64,000 bases of DNA, taken from Flavobacterium limi (lineage in GTDB: Bacteria; Bacteroidota; Bacteroidia; Flavobacteriales; Flavobacteriaceae). The notes under the pieces are model-generated. The model had not been told where the DNA came from. It did no database searches and saw only the letters and a list, made by a program, of their open reading frames with translations. The stretch lies in assembly GCF_010645075.1 (NCBI RefSeq), contig NZ_JAADZV010000009.1, forward strand, positions 62,001 through 126,000, read 5' to 3'. The translations under genes and the position numbers were made by a program. Shown in pieces: positions 28,498-37,318 of this stretch (positions are counted from its first letter, which is position 1; the number at the start of each line of letters is the position of its first letter).

Positions 28498-28595
28498 GCG
28501 CGGATTTTCAATCCGTGTGCTCCTAACAGTGAGACACAATACTAACATAGCAAAAAGCCAATTCGCAGGCACGGATTGTAAATCCGCCTATCGGA
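28498..28595. repeat. Pair of REP-like small palindromes
   Basis: Two hairpins of the form CGGATT-NNN-AATCCG (loops TTC at 28501-28515 and GTA at 28572-28586) lie about 70 bp apart, each flanked by GC-rich bases (GCG..GTGTGC and GGCA..GCCTATCGG). They resemble REP-type palindromes of Bacteroidota. No transposase is adjacent. Confidence 0.55.
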
Positions 28596-28628
28596 CGCTT
28601 ACATACATAAATTAGAAAAATTAACTGC

Positions 28629-28690
28629 CTATAACAGCTACTACAACGGATTCGGCAATTGACTTAATATTTTTTTTGCGAACGTTAGGA
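28629..28690 (+). repeat. Decayed attC-like cassette site, internally deleted
   Basis: CTATAAC then AGCTACTACAACGGATTCGG and CAATTGACTTAAT match the left arm of the group A sites of the 52-62 kb array. The right side is reduced to GCGAACGTTAGGAG. The right arm that would pair with the left arm is missing. A cassette-like leader (GTTAGGAGTAACC) then leads into the gene at 28726. Confidence 0.6.
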
Positions 28691-28725
28691 GTAACCCTGA
28701 AAAAATAAGAAGAAATAAATAACTT

Positions 28726-29232
28726 ATGGATTTCAAAAAATTTAAAATATATAATTTATTTTGGTTAGTTGCTTTAATAATACTAATAATTGGATTAATC
28801 CAGACCAATAATGAAGATACCACTTTTGATATAAATATTCATGATACCTATTTTGTAATTGCACATATTTATGCTGCTCTTTTTTTGAGTTTAGCTTATT
28901 ATCTAATGGGACTTGGATATTGGATTGTTCAAAAAGTAATGAAGAGAAAGTTAGTTCGTGTATTGACTATAATTCATTCCGTAATCCTTAATGGAAGTTT
29001 TTTAGTTTATTGGCTATTAATTGGGTATATTAGAGCTTTTTCAGATAATTCTTTTCCTCTACTTGACAATTATGAATTAATTAACCTAACACTTGTAGTG
29101 CTAACAGTATTGATATTATTAATTGGACAACCAATCTATATTATAAATTTAATGATAGGTATTTTAAGAAAGAGAAAAAATCCATACACTAAAAACCCTG
29201 AAATAGATTTGAGAACTGATAAGACCAATTAG
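28726..29232 (+). CDS. Small membrane protein with cytochrome-oxidase-I-like motif
   Basis: This 168-residue protein has four predicted membrane helices (about 9-27, 42-66, 78-102 and 117-143). The segment NIHDTYFVIAHIYAALFLSL resembles the DTYYVVAHFHYVLS region of haem-copper oxidase subunit I, including a His. It is far too short to be an oxidase subunit, and the other metal ligands are missing. It directly follows a decayed cassette site and may be an old gene cassette. Function unknown. Confidence 0.7.
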   Translation: MDFKKFKIYNLFWLVALIILIIGLIQTNNEDTTFDINIHDTYFVIAHIYAALFLSLAYYLMGLGYWIVQKVMKRKLVRVLTIIHSVILNGSFLVYWLLIGYIRAFSDNSFPLLDNYELINLTLVVLTVLILLIGQPIYIINLMIGILRKRKNPYTKNPEIDLRTDKTN

Positions 29233-29358
29233 AAGTTCTCAAACCAATATTACATTCCAACAATACTCCTTATTAACAAAAAAATATTAAAAATTTCATA
29301 GAAAAAACTTTTACACTGTATTAAAATTCCTATTTTTAATCCTTGTAAAAAATATCGT

Positions 29359-30312
29359 ATGAAATTACCCTTTATAGAAATAATTGAAGCCACAACAAGC
29401 AATCCTAATTTGTTAATGTGGAAATTCCATGATGAAGACAAAGAAATAAAAAACGGAGCAAAATTAACAGTCCGCGAGAGCCAGCAGGCAATGTTGCTAA
29501 ATGAAGGACAGCTTGCCGACGTATTTTCACCGGGACTTCACACCCTGTCAACAGAAAACATTCCTATTTTAAGTTCATTAAAAGGATGGAAATACGGATT
29601 CGAAAGTCCGTTTAAAGTTGATGTTTATTTTTTCAATACACACCAGTTTATAAACAACAAATGGGGAACTCCCGCTCCTATCCTGCTCCATGACCCGCAA
29701 TTTGGGCAAATCAGGGTAAGGGCTTTTGGAAGTTTTGATATCCGAATCATTGATGTTGCCAAATTCTTCCGTCAATATGCCGGGACTTTTGAACAGCTGA
29801 CTATTTTTGAACTCCAAAACCAATTAAGGGATTTTGTAGCTCCTAAGTTTGGAGAAGTTCTGGCGAATGAAAACATTACCATTACAGATGTTGCCGGAAA
29901 CATTACCCAATTGGGCCAAAAGATTGAACCGTATCTCAAACCGTATTTTCTTCAATTCGGAATTGAATTAACGCAATTTGTCATCACCAGCGTAACCTTA
30001 CCGGAAGAAGTTACCGCCCACTACGACAAAATCACCAATATGAATATGGTAACCGATATGGATAAATTTACCAAATTCAATACTGCAACAGCCATTGGTG
30101 AAAAAGGAACGGCAATGCACGATGCCACCCAAAATGCCTTAAGTATGGGCATTCTTTTAAACCAGCTGCAACAAAATAAAGAAACTCCAAAAGAAGAACC
30201 GAAAGACGACCTGACTTCCAAACTTCAAAAACTGAAATCCTTGTTTGATGCCGGTTTAATCGAAGAAGAAGAATTTAAAACCAAGAAAACCGAATTATTA
30301 AGCCAATTGTAA
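29359..30312 (+). CDS. SPFH domain protein (YdjI-like) with C-terminal SHOCT domain
   Basis: This 317-residue protein resembles the SPFH family once annotated as virion core protein (B. subtilis YdjI type). The SPFH region spans about 20-240 (ESQQAMLLNEGQLADVFSPG, VRAFGSFDIRIIDVAKFF, FGIELTQFVITSVTLPEE). The C-terminus ends in a SHOCT-like motif (KLKSLFDAGLIEEEEFKTKK). It starts a four-gene operon with a zinc-ribbon protein, a coiled-coil zinc-ribbon protein and a DUF6620 protein. YdjI-type proteins bind membranes and take part in envelope stress responses; a similar role here is inferred. Confidence 0.85.
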   Translation: MKLPFIEIIEATTSNPNLLMWKFHDEDKEIKNGAKLTVRESQQAMLLNEGQLADVFSPGLHTLSTENIPILSSLKGWKYGFESPFKVDVYFFNTHQFINNKWGTPAPILLHDPQFGQIRVRAFGSFDIRIIDVAKFFRQYAGTFEQLTIFELQNQLRDFVAPKFGEVLANENITITDVAGNITQLGQKIEPYLKPYFLQFGIELTQFVITSVTLPEEVTAHYDKITNMNMVTDMDKFTKFNTATAIGEKGTAMHDATQNALSMGILLNQLQQNKETPKEEPKDDLTSKLQKLKSLFDAGLIEEEEFKTKKTELLSQL

Positions 30313-30554
30313 TGGAAGAGAAAAAAGTGACTTCGTTTCTGGATAAATTAAAAGAAAAGGCTCAAAAACAAACCAATTATGGAGGCGAAACCGAGATAAC
30401 CGATGCCCAAATGAACCTGAGAGACTGCCCAAACTGCGGTGCCGGAAGAGCAAAACAGGACGGCGTAACCCATTGTGCCTATTGCGGATTTGAGTTCATA
30501 CAAGTAAAACTTACAGACGGATTTTATATCAAAAAAGAAGATAATTCAATTTAA
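30312..30554 (+). CDS. Small zinc-ribbon protein
   Basis: This 80-residue protein has a single four-Cys zinc ribbon, CPNCGAGRAKQDG then CAYCGFEFI, after a basic N-terminal helix. Its ATG overlaps the stop of the SPFH gene by one base (TAATG), so translation is probably coupled. It likely acts in complex with the SPFH protein. Confidence 0.8.
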   Translation: MEEKKVTSFLDKLKEKAQKQTNYGGETEITDAQMNLRDCPNCGAGRAKQDGVTHCAYCGFEFIQVKLTDGFYIKKEDNSI

Positions 30555-30565
30555 AAAACAATAAA

Positions 30566-31504
30566 GTGTTCGGATTCAATAAACAAAAAAACGAAGAAAC
30601 TGAAATCCCCGAATGGAATGCAGAACTTCACGAATCAAAAGAAAGATGGTTTACTTTTCTGGAAAAACTGGAAGCCAAAATGGAAGAACTGGCAACAGCG
30701 GCAATTCCGGAACTGAAACAGCTTTTACAGGAAGATGAAGATCTTTATAAAAGAACTTTTCACAGAGTGCTGGCGGGCATAAATGGTCAATTAAACAACA
30801 TCAGGGAAAAAGCCAGAGATACGTACGAACAGAAAATAGATAGTCTTTATTACGACCTCAACGCTCAGGTTTCTGTTTTAAGCCCACATCATGATTTGCT
30901 TTCTGATTTCAGAACGGCCTGCTCAGACCGTTATCACAAAGATTTCGAAGGAAAATTTGATTATTGGAGCAGCCAAATCGAAAAAACACAGGAACGCGAT
31001 CTTGAAATTGAGTACCAAAAAATCCTCAATGAATTTGAAAACATCAAAGATAAATTCAGCTGCAAACAATGCGGCGGAAATATCACTATTGATAAGATTT
31101 TTTTAATCGAAACCTATATTCCGTGTCCGTACTGTAAATCTCAAAATACTTTTGCTCCGAGCACACAGGCCAGAATGCTGCAAAATATTGCACGAGGCCT
31201 TGCCGAGCAAAGAACAGTTCATCTGTACGAAGCTTTTGAAACTGAAAATAACAAAGAGCGAGAATTATATCACCAGCGTCATGAACTAAGCCTGAGCAAA
31301 ATCCATGAAAAAGACAGTAAAGTCCTAAATGATATCAAAACCAAAATGGATCAGCTTGAAACTGACAGGCAAAATGCAATAGAGAATGCACCAAAATTAT
31401 ATCAGGCGTATTTGAGAGCCATGTATGACGAGTGGAACAAAATCACACCCGATTTAAAAGAGCACAACGAAAAAATGTATCAGAATCAATTACAATACAA
31501 ATAA
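30566..31504 (+). CDS. Coiled-coil protein with central zinc ribbon
   Basis: This 312-residue, mostly helical protein starts at GTG 30566 (MFGFNKQKNEETEIPEWNAE). Long charged helices occupy about 15-165 and 215-310. Between them sits a zinc ribbon (SCKQCGGNITIDK, PCPYCKSQNTF). There is no membrane segment. It is the third gene of the SPFH operon. The helices and ribbon suggest a scaffold or nucleic-acid-linked adaptor; no specific family is recognised. Confidence 0.75.
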   Translation: MFGFNKQKNEETEIPEWNAELHESKERWFTFLEKLEAKMEELATAAIPELKQLLQEDEDLYKRTFHRVLAGINGQLNNIREKARDTYEQKIDSLYYDLNAQVSVLSPHHDLLSDFRTACSDRYHKDFEGKFDYWSSQIEKTQERDLEIEYQKILNEFENIKDKFSCKQCGGNITIDKIFLIETYIPCPYCKSQNTFAPSTQARMLQNIARGLAEQRTVHLYEAFETENNKERELYHQRHELSLSKIHEKDSKVLNDIKTKMDQLETDRQNAIENAPKLYQAYLRAMYDEWNKITPDLKEHNEKMYQNQLQYK

Positions 31505-31528
31505 ATTAATAACCTTAAAAACAGAACA

Positions 31529-32491
31529 ATGTTTAAAAAACTTTTTGGTTCCTTAACAGGAAACGATACACAAGAAAATCAAATCGAGGCTCAAGCACAA
31601 GCTTCAAATGATCACTATGAAAATGATTACGTGAACGAATATCAGGAAACAGAATACGATCCTGAAACTTTGCACGGAACACATTACGATGTTGAAGATT
31701 TTGACAATGAAGTTGAGACAAGAGCCGAAGCATGGATTCAGGATGAACGTGACAGCGGCCAAAATTTACAAGATAGCGATATTAAAAGCATTTATACCAA
31801 TTACAGACGACAAGTTTACCAAGAATGGAATAACTGCGATTCTGATCAAATGATCCGATTTGAGAATGCCAATTCATTAAAATACAGTGGTGTTCAGACT
31901 TCAGGGTTTGTAAAAGTAGATGACAACAATCCGTTTCTTGAACCGGTACACGGTATTTCATTAAGAGATTATACAGCCATGTGCCTGAAAATTAGTGCGG
32001 GAGTAGATTACAACGAAGTTTGCAGAGCAATGGGCATCGAATCTGTAATCTGGGAAGAATTAAATACCATCTGGCCACAGCGTATGGGCGAAGATACTTC
32101 GTTTACCGTTACCACCCTATTCGGACAGTATTATGCGGAAAATGTTACTCTTCCGCAATTAGAAAATGTAAAAGCCGAAATTTCAGAAGATGGACAGGCA
32201 AATCTTGAAAAAATCAGAACAGATCGTTATTTCTACGAAGAACTTGCCGGTGCCAGACAGGCCGCTTACGAATACGGAATCGACGGTGCGCAATGGATTC
32301 TGGACAATTACGGAATCAACCTGGCCGATTTCCAGTCGGTGGCCATGCAGTGGATGACAGAGCAGAATCAAAACTGGAACTCAGAAGAGATTATGGAATT
32401 TTCAAATTACCAACAGGAAAAACAAAAAGAATATGCAGCAAAATTCGCTGCAGAACAAGGCGGAAACGTTGCTGATGATGTAGAGTTCTAA
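31529..32491 (+). CDS. DUF6620-like protein of the SPFH operon
   Basis: This 320-residue acidic, soluble protein begins MFKKLFGSLTGNDTQEN with a Gln/Glu/Asp-rich linker (about 15-70). A helical domain with repeated Trp-containing motifs follows (VIWEELNTIWPQRMG, QWILDNYGINLADFQSVAMQ). I associate it with the DUF6620 family, whose function is unknown. It closes the operon and is followed by a terminator and a repeat copy. Confidence 0.65.
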   Translation: MFKKLFGSLTGNDTQENQIEAQAQASNDHYENDYVNEYQETEYDPETLHGTHYDVEDFDNEVETRAEAWIQDERDSGQNLQDSDIKSIYTNYRRQVYQEWNNCDSDQMIRFENANSLKYSGVQTSGFVKVDDNNPFLEPVHGISLRDYTAMCLKISAGVDYNEVCRAMGIESVIWEELNTIWPQRMGEDTSFTVTTLFGQYYAENVTLPQLENVKAEISEDGQANLEKIRTDRYFYEELAGARQAAYEYGIDGAQWILDNYGINLADFQSVAMQWMTEQNQNWNSEEIMEFSNYQQEKQKEYAAKFAAEQGGNVADDVEF

Positions 32492-32510
32492 ACCTTTTCA
32501 ACATACTACT

Positions 32511-32546
32511 AAATCCGGTTTGTGCAGACAGACCGGATTTTTTTTT
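32511..32546 (+). terminator. Intrinsic terminator of the SPFH operon
   Basis: Stem AAATCCGGT / ACCGGATTT with a 12-base loop (TTGTGCAGACAG) and a long T-run. Confidence 0.88.
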
Positions 32547-32747
32547 ATGGCATGCCCCGCAGAAAAAGCGGGCCGGGCTATACGCTAAATCTTTTGTTTC
32601 GTTACTCTTCACAAAAGGATATCGCTGCTATCCCTCATGCGGGCATCCGGTTTCATTATTAAATTACTGTTTTAATACTAAAAACGGTTACCAAATGAAG
32701 AATCTTTTTGAGGATTTATAAGAAAATATAATATATTTGAGAATAGT
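32547..32747 (-). repeat. Dispersed flavobacterial intergenic repeat, copy 3
   Basis: The copy is collinear with copy 2 from ATGGCATGCCCCGCAGAAAA to TATATTTGAGAA, including the AT-rich 100-bp tail. Together the two copies form a ~200-bp direct repeat around the caspase-to-DUF6620 block. The rest of the gap to 32829 shows only GTTAGTGGCAAGC at 32791, which looks like a cassette leader. Confidence 0.75.
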
Positions 32748-32829
32748 AATACAGCTACCCCATTTAAGATGGATAAGTCTGATTTTATTAGTTAGTGGCA
32801 AGCAAACATAAAACACAGAAAACTGAAAT

Positions 32830-33377
32830 ATGAAAATCAGAATCTCAATAGTTATTATTTTAGTTTTAATTTCTTGTAAAAAGGTAGTAAAAGAAGAATC
32901 CGAAAAAGTCCAAAACAGAGGACATAACACGATAGTAAAAAGAGTACCCGAAGTTAACAATATTGACACAATAGAAACTTCTAAAAAACACAAACGAACA
33001 AAATTCTGTGTGATTTAGACGGAGATAATTTGAATGAAATAGTTGAAATTGTTAAGAGCACGAAAAACGGAAAAAGCGGTTTGAGAATAATCTTTGGAAA
33101 TGGAAATAAAACTGATTATTTCGGAATGGGAAATAACATATTAGAACAAGGTTTTGACGAAATTGACTGGGCGGGAATATTTGAAAAAGCACCGAAAAAT
33201 AAAATCTATTGGAATAATGTAAATGAAGATGGAGAGATTTTATCCGAAGAAGAAATAAAAGACGTTGATAAAATAAAACTGTTAAATGACGGTATTTATA
33301 TGCACGCTGAGGAAAGTTGCGGAGGCGGAATAATATATATGAAAAATGGAAAATATGAATGGATTCAACAGGAATAA
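32830..33377 (+). pseudogene. Frameshifted lipoprotein gene
   Basis: The first part encodes a lipoprotein signal (MKIRISIVIILVLISCKKVV) and runs to a stop at 33018. The second frame, read from about 32997, gives ILCDLDGDNLNEIVEIVKST and continues to EWIQQE. The DLDGDNLNEIV motif resembles the calcium-binding FG-GAP/VCBS type repeat, and both parts read as one protein of about 180 residues after a one-base correction near A-rich DNA at 32980-33000. A sequencing error is the alternative to real inactivation. A decayed attC-like site follows 8 bp after the stop. Confidence 0.65.
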
Positions 33378-33385
33378 ATTGCAAA

Positions 33386-33507
33386 CTACAAACAGCTTCT
33401 ACAACGATTTGGGCAATTGCTAATAGAAATTTGGGTTTGTCCCTGAGATGATTTGACAAATCCGAAAACAGGGCTTAATTTAACCACAAGTAAAGGGAAC
33501 CTTAATT
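33386..33507 (+). repeat. Decayed attC-like cassette site
   Basis: AAC at 33391 is followed by AGCTTCTACAACGATTTGGG and CAATTGCTAATAGAAATTTG, then GATTTGACAAATCCGAAAAC and GGGCTTAATTTAACC as in the group A sites. The end reads GGGAACCTTAATTGG, so the conserved GTT has become CTT, and the right arm (CCCAAACC..GTAGCAAG) is eroded. Confidence 0.65.
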
Positions 33508-33544
33508 GGTATTATATGAGACACCTCTGACACAATTTATAAAA

Positions 33545-34093
33545 ATGATAAAATATTATAAAACTGATGATAAAGAACAACTACTTTACAAAGAAACTTG
33601 GTTTGACGAAAAAAACAAGAAAGCAATTGTTCACTACGGAAAAGTTGGATACAAAGGAAAAGTAGAAGAAATTCCTATTGAGATGCAAACTGCTAATGAT
33701 GAATTTATTAATATTTTTTGTAAAGAATGTTCAAATAATGGTTATTATCAAATTGACGATGATAATCATCATTGGGTTGTTATTCAATATTCTTTAAAAA
33801 GTGAGTTCGGGAATAAAAGAGATTTGTGGCTGAAAGAGAAGGTGCAAGAATACTTGAAAAACCATCTTGGCTGGACTGGATTAGGTAATGTTGACGGCTT
33901 TGATATGGGGCAAAGGAAACTTAATATTTATTGTAAAGTTGTTGACGATGAAAGAGCAGTTAGCAGTATAAAAACTTGTTTAAAAGAATACCGACTAGAC
34001 CTTAACAAAGCAAAAATTGCGATAAAAAAAGCAGGAGAAGAAAATTATAATTTAAAGTTCTCACACAAAAAAGCAGATAATTTTAAATTATAA
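33545..34093 (+). CDS. Small WGR-like protein, probable old cassette gene
   Basis: In this 182-residue protein the first 45 residues (LYKETWFDEKNKKAIVHYGK followed by VGYKGKVEE) look like a divergent WGR-type beta domain. The rest is mixed alpha/beta with GLGNVDGFDMGQRKLNIYCK, and no family is recognised. I chose the ATG at 33545 because the cassette boundary lies at about 33501. It sits between two decayed attC-like sites. Function unknown. Confidence 0.6.
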   Translation: MIKYYKTDDKEQLLYKETWFDEKNKKAIVHYGKVGYKGKVEEIPIEMQTANDEFINIFCKECSNNGYYQIDDDNHHWVVIQYSLKSEFGNKRDLWLKEKVQEYLKNHLGWTGLGNVDGFDMGQRKLNIYCKVVDDERAVSSIKTCLKEYRLDLNKAKIAIKKAGEENYNLKFSHKKADNFKL

Positions 34094-34159
34094 AAAATTT
34101 GGAATTACAAGCGATTGATTTCAAAAGTCACTTCCAGTTGTGCTGAAAATGCAGAAAGC

Positions 34160-34281
34160 AATAAAGTACTTAATTTATTTGAAAATTGTGTATTGTCTCT
34201 AAACAGAATTAAACTTAAGTGCCAAATCCGAAGAATGAGTTTAATTTAACCCAAACCCTTTGCAGCGCCTGAACGTTATCT
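34160..34281 (+). repeat. Decayed attC-like cassette site, right half
   Basis: The right half is recognisable: GTGCCAAATCCGAAGAATGA, then TTTAATTTAACCCAAACCCT and GCAGCGCCTGAACGTTATCT. The left arm (CTTGCTACAATAG type) has been replaced by unrelated AT-rich sequence, so no hairpin can form. Confidence 0.6.
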
Positions 34282-34297
34282 AAAAACTAAAAAAACT

Positions 34298-34867
34298 ATG
34301 TTTTCAGAAATTTCTAAATTCTTTAAAACCGAATATCCTCTGAATGAACACGGATTAGAGGAACTTTTTTCGTTATTTAAAGTAGAAAATTATGAAAAAG
34401 GAAGTTTAATACTAAAAGCAGATACTAAGCAGAAGAAACTCAGATTCCTTAATAAAGGTGTAATTAGAGAATATTACTCTAATCAGGAAAAAGAAATAAA
34501 TATCAATTTTTATGTAAAACCTCAATTTATATCTGACTTGTTATCTTTCACTCAAAACTTCAATACCAGAAAGAATCAGGAATGTCTTACTGATGTACAA
34601 GTTTTAAGCATAGAAAGGCATTTGTTCTTTGATCTACTGGAAGAATACGAATGTGGAAAATCGATTGTTGAATCCTCTTTTAAAAAAATATTAAAGCAAA
34701 CGGAAATATCAGATTTTAATCGAACGACCAAAACACCTGATGAGCTTTACAAAGACTTATGTTTATACAAGCCTGAATGGCTTCAGTTAATTCCTCAATA
34801 TCATATTGCTTCTTACATAAATATAACACCCGAAACACTAAGCAGAATAAGAAAACGTAGTTCTTGA
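34298..34867 (+). CDS. Crp/Fnr family regulator
   Basis: This 189-residue protein has a cyclic-nucleotide-binding fold (about 25-115, GSLILKADTKQKKLRFLNKG) and a short C-terminal HTH (YHIASYINITPETLSRIRKR). It belongs to the short Crp-like regulators common in Bacteroidota that usually control a neighbouring gene. The metallo-beta-lactamase-fold gene 58 bp downstream is the likely target. The ligand is unknown. Confidence 0.88.
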   Translation: MFSEISKFFKTEYPLNEHGLEELFSLFKVENYEKGSLILKADTKQKKLRFLNKGVIREYYSNQEKEININFYVKPQFISDLLSFTQNFNTRKNQECLTDVQVLSIERHLFFDLLEEYECGKSIVESSFKKILKQTEISDFNRTTKTPDELYKDLCLYKPEWLQLIPQYHIASYINITPETLSRIRKRSS

Positions 34868-34925
34868 TTTGAATCAATGAAAATCAAGTTTATAAAATAG
34901 ATTTTTGTATAAAATATTTTATACT

Positions 34926-35702
34926 ATGTTAAAAATTTATCAAATCAGGAATGCAACAATGATTCTTGAAACGGAAAAAGAAGTTATTTTAATTGACCCG
35001 ATGCTGGGTAAACAAGGGATTATGCCAAGTTTTACACTTTTTAGACATAAAGCCAGGAGAAATCCTACCGCTCCACTGCCTAAAAACATCAATTTAGTAC
35101 TTGAAAAAGTGACCCATTGTTTAATAACACATCAGCATCCTGATCATATAGATAGTGCAGCTATAAAATTCCTGAACCAAAAAAGCATTCCTGTTACCTG
35201 CAGCCTAAAAGATGAAAAGGCATTTAAAAAAAGAGGCTTAAATGTTGTTCAGACATTAAAATATTGGGAAAAGCAAGCTTTTTTAGGTGGTACTATTGAA
35301 GGCATCCCAGCTAAACACGGCTATGGATTTGTTTCTAAATTAATGGGAAATGTAATTGGTTTTTTTATCAAACTTCCTAATCAAAAATCAATATACCTAA
35401 CTTCAGACACCATATATACAGATTCGGTTAATAAAGTGCTTCATAATTACAAACCAGAAATAAGCGTTTTGGCTTGTGGGGCCGCTCAATTCGATATTTT
35501 CAGGCCACTAATTATGAATGTCGATGATATTATAAAATTTATAAAAAACTCATCCGGAAAAGTTATTGCAAACCATATGGAATCCATAAATCATTGCCCT
35601 TTGACCCGGGACGAATTAAAAATCATATTAACAAATAACGAATTAAAAGATAAAGTTTTTATCCCCGAAGATGGAGAAATACTGGAAATAGACAGCTGGT
35701 AA
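34926..35702 (+). CDS. MBL-fold metallohydrolase (UlaG-like)
   Basis: This 258-residue protein has the metallo-beta-lactamase motif THQHPDHID (HxHxDH) and later metal ligands in TSDTIYTDS and ANHMESINHC. It resembles the UlaG-type family of zinc hydrolases. The start was set at ATG 34926 (MLKIYQIRNATMILE) rather than a TTG 21 bp upstream. It is probably regulated by the Crp-type protein just upstream. Substrate unknown. Confidence 0.85.
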   Translation: MLKIYQIRNATMILETEKEVILIDPMLGKQGIMPSFTLFRHKARRNPTAPLPKNINLVLEKVTHCLITHQHPDHIDSAAIKFLNQKSIPVTCSLKDEKAFKKRGLNVVQTLKYWEKQAFLGGTIEGIPAKHGYGFVSKLMGNVIGFFIKLPNQKSIYLTSDTIYTDSVNKVLHNYKPEISVLACGAAQFDIFRPLIMNVDDIIKFIKNSSGKVIANHMESINHCPLTRDELKIILTNNELKDKVFIPEDGEILEIDSW

Positions 35703-35872
35703 AAGCATGTCTATCCAATAGCAGGAAAAGTATCAGCCTGAAAGTTTTGGAATTTCAGGTTTGCGTTTCACGAAAAGCCAACAACTTCGGTAAAAAACAC
35801 AAAAAAGCTAAATGATAACATACTGCAATATCGAAATTTCGCAACTTATTCAACTATTTAATTTTCAAGAGT

Positions 35873-36357
35873 ATGGCTATAGAAATGGTAAACTGGCTTG
35901 AAATCCCTACAATAGAGATGGAGCGGGCAAGAAAATTTTATGAAACAATTTTTGATTTCAAAATGGTGGATATCGAAATTAATGACGAAATATATCCATG
36001 TTTCCCAAACCGCAACGGGGAAGGCTTTAGTGGGGCGTCTAAAAGCCACACTCAGCAAAAAAAAATTAAAGTTTGAAATTTCAGATTTGTACGAAATGAA
36101 CTTTCAGGGCGACTTGTCTGAAACGGAATATGAAACCGGGACTTGTGATTTGCACCGCAGGTCATCTCAATACTTTTTAAAATGAAATTGGAATCACATA
36201 AAGCATGCAGAACATTATGCTGGACGTCACCTGGGGAAATGTTTCGAGCAAAAAGAAATGCTGATTCTTGAAGGACTTTGGAATTAGAAAATGTGACTGG
36301 GCAGCACATGCAGCAAACTGAAGACCTTATTGCAAAAATTAAAGAACATTCTGCATA
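35873..36357 (+). pseudogene. Remnant of VOC-family gene plus a second gene fragment
   Basis: MAIEMVNWLEIPTIEMERAR, then KFYETIFDFKMVDIEI, is the start of a VOC/glyoxalase-like protein. Coherent sequence ends near GEGFSGA at about 36030. Beyond that only short, out-of-frame pieces remain, the last being GQHMQQTEDLIAKIKEHSA before a stop at 36357, which is not VOC-like. I read this as a truncated VOC gene fused to debris of another gene by deletion and frameshifts. Confidence 0.65.
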
Positions 36358-36430
36358 ATCTAATCAACTAATAAGCAACCTTTTAACAAAACCTGTATCT
36401 CTTAAGTAAACTATCTTAAAATTTTAACCT

Positions 36431-36847
36431 ATGAAAAAGTTTACTTTAGTATTGATTTTTGCAACCCTTATTTCCTGCAGTAATGATGATAACGATATAT
36501 CATCAAAGAATAACTTAAAAGGCAAGTGGAATTGGCTTATTACCACAGGTGGAATTACAGGCAGTTCCCAGACACCGGAAACGACTAAACAAACCAGAGT
36601 TATCGAGTTCTCAGGCAATACCTTAAAAACCTATGTCAATGGTACTTTATTACAGACCCAAAAATTTTCTATTAAAAACAAACGAGCATCTGATGGAAAT
36701 TTCCGAAAAGTAATTCTAATAGACCCGGGTGACACATACACAAATCAAATCTATATAGACCGTACCTTTGAAATCATTGGCAGGAAACTTTATTTAACAG
36801 ACGAATGTGCTGATTGCTACAGGTCTGAATATGAGCGCATCAAATAG
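36431..36847 (+). CDS. Lipocalin-like lipoprotein
   Basis: This 138-residue protein has a lipobox (LIFATLISCSNDDND) and a beta-rich body with the pattern LKGKWNWLITTGG, ... TRVIEFSGNTLKTYVNG, ... RKLYLTDECADCYRSEYERI, typical of small lipocalin-like lipoproteins of Bacteroidota. It probably sits on a membrane facing the periplasm. Function unknown. Confidence 0.72.
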   Translation: MKKFTLVLIFATLISCSNDDNDISSKNNLKGKWNWLITTGGITGSSQTPETTKQTRVIEFSGNTLKTYVNGTLLQTQKFSIKNKRASDGNFRKVILIDPGDTYTNQIYIDRTFEIIGRKLYLTDECADCYRSEYERIK

Positions 36848-36850
36848 CCT

Positions 36851-37084
36851 TTAGTCTTATAAATGACAGAAGTCTGGACTAGCCCTGATGGCAGCGGCAT
36901 CGCCCGATTTAGAAAACAAGGCTTTTTTTGCCGTAGTTTTTCTTGAGGGAATATAGCGTACAGCAGGACAAAAGGTGCTGATGAAATTGTATGTTTCTGC
37001 TCCTTAAAAATCATCATACAAATTGTTCTTTTTGATGCTGATGTTTTCTTTTTATCCCAACCTGTTAATTTTAAATTTAAATCA
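36851..37084 (+). repeat. Dispersed flavobacterial intergenic repeat, copy 5
   Basis: TTTAGTCTTATAAATGACAG, TAGCCCTGATGGCAGCGGCA, a hairpin CAAGGCTTTTTTTGCCG, AGCGTACAGCAGGACAAAAG and TCTGCTCCTTAA follow in order. The copy at 46.2 kb matches over the whole ~235 bp in the same orientation. The rest of the gap to 37318 is AT-rich with nothing I can name. Confidence 0.75.
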
Positions 37085-37318
37085 TGTCATATTTTCAACA
37101 TCATAAAAATTATAGCGCATTCGCATAGATCAAAAAACCTTTATTCAGGAATATAATATCGCCTTAAAATATTCTTTTCGTTAGTTGTGGAGCAAAATCA
37201 TTATTTATAATGAATATCACTACAATTAATCATTCTAGTTTTGCGGAAGGTGTGAAAAAAGCTATACAAACTATTTTTTTCATATTTATAAAAATGCACT
37301 AATAAGAATATTATTAAT

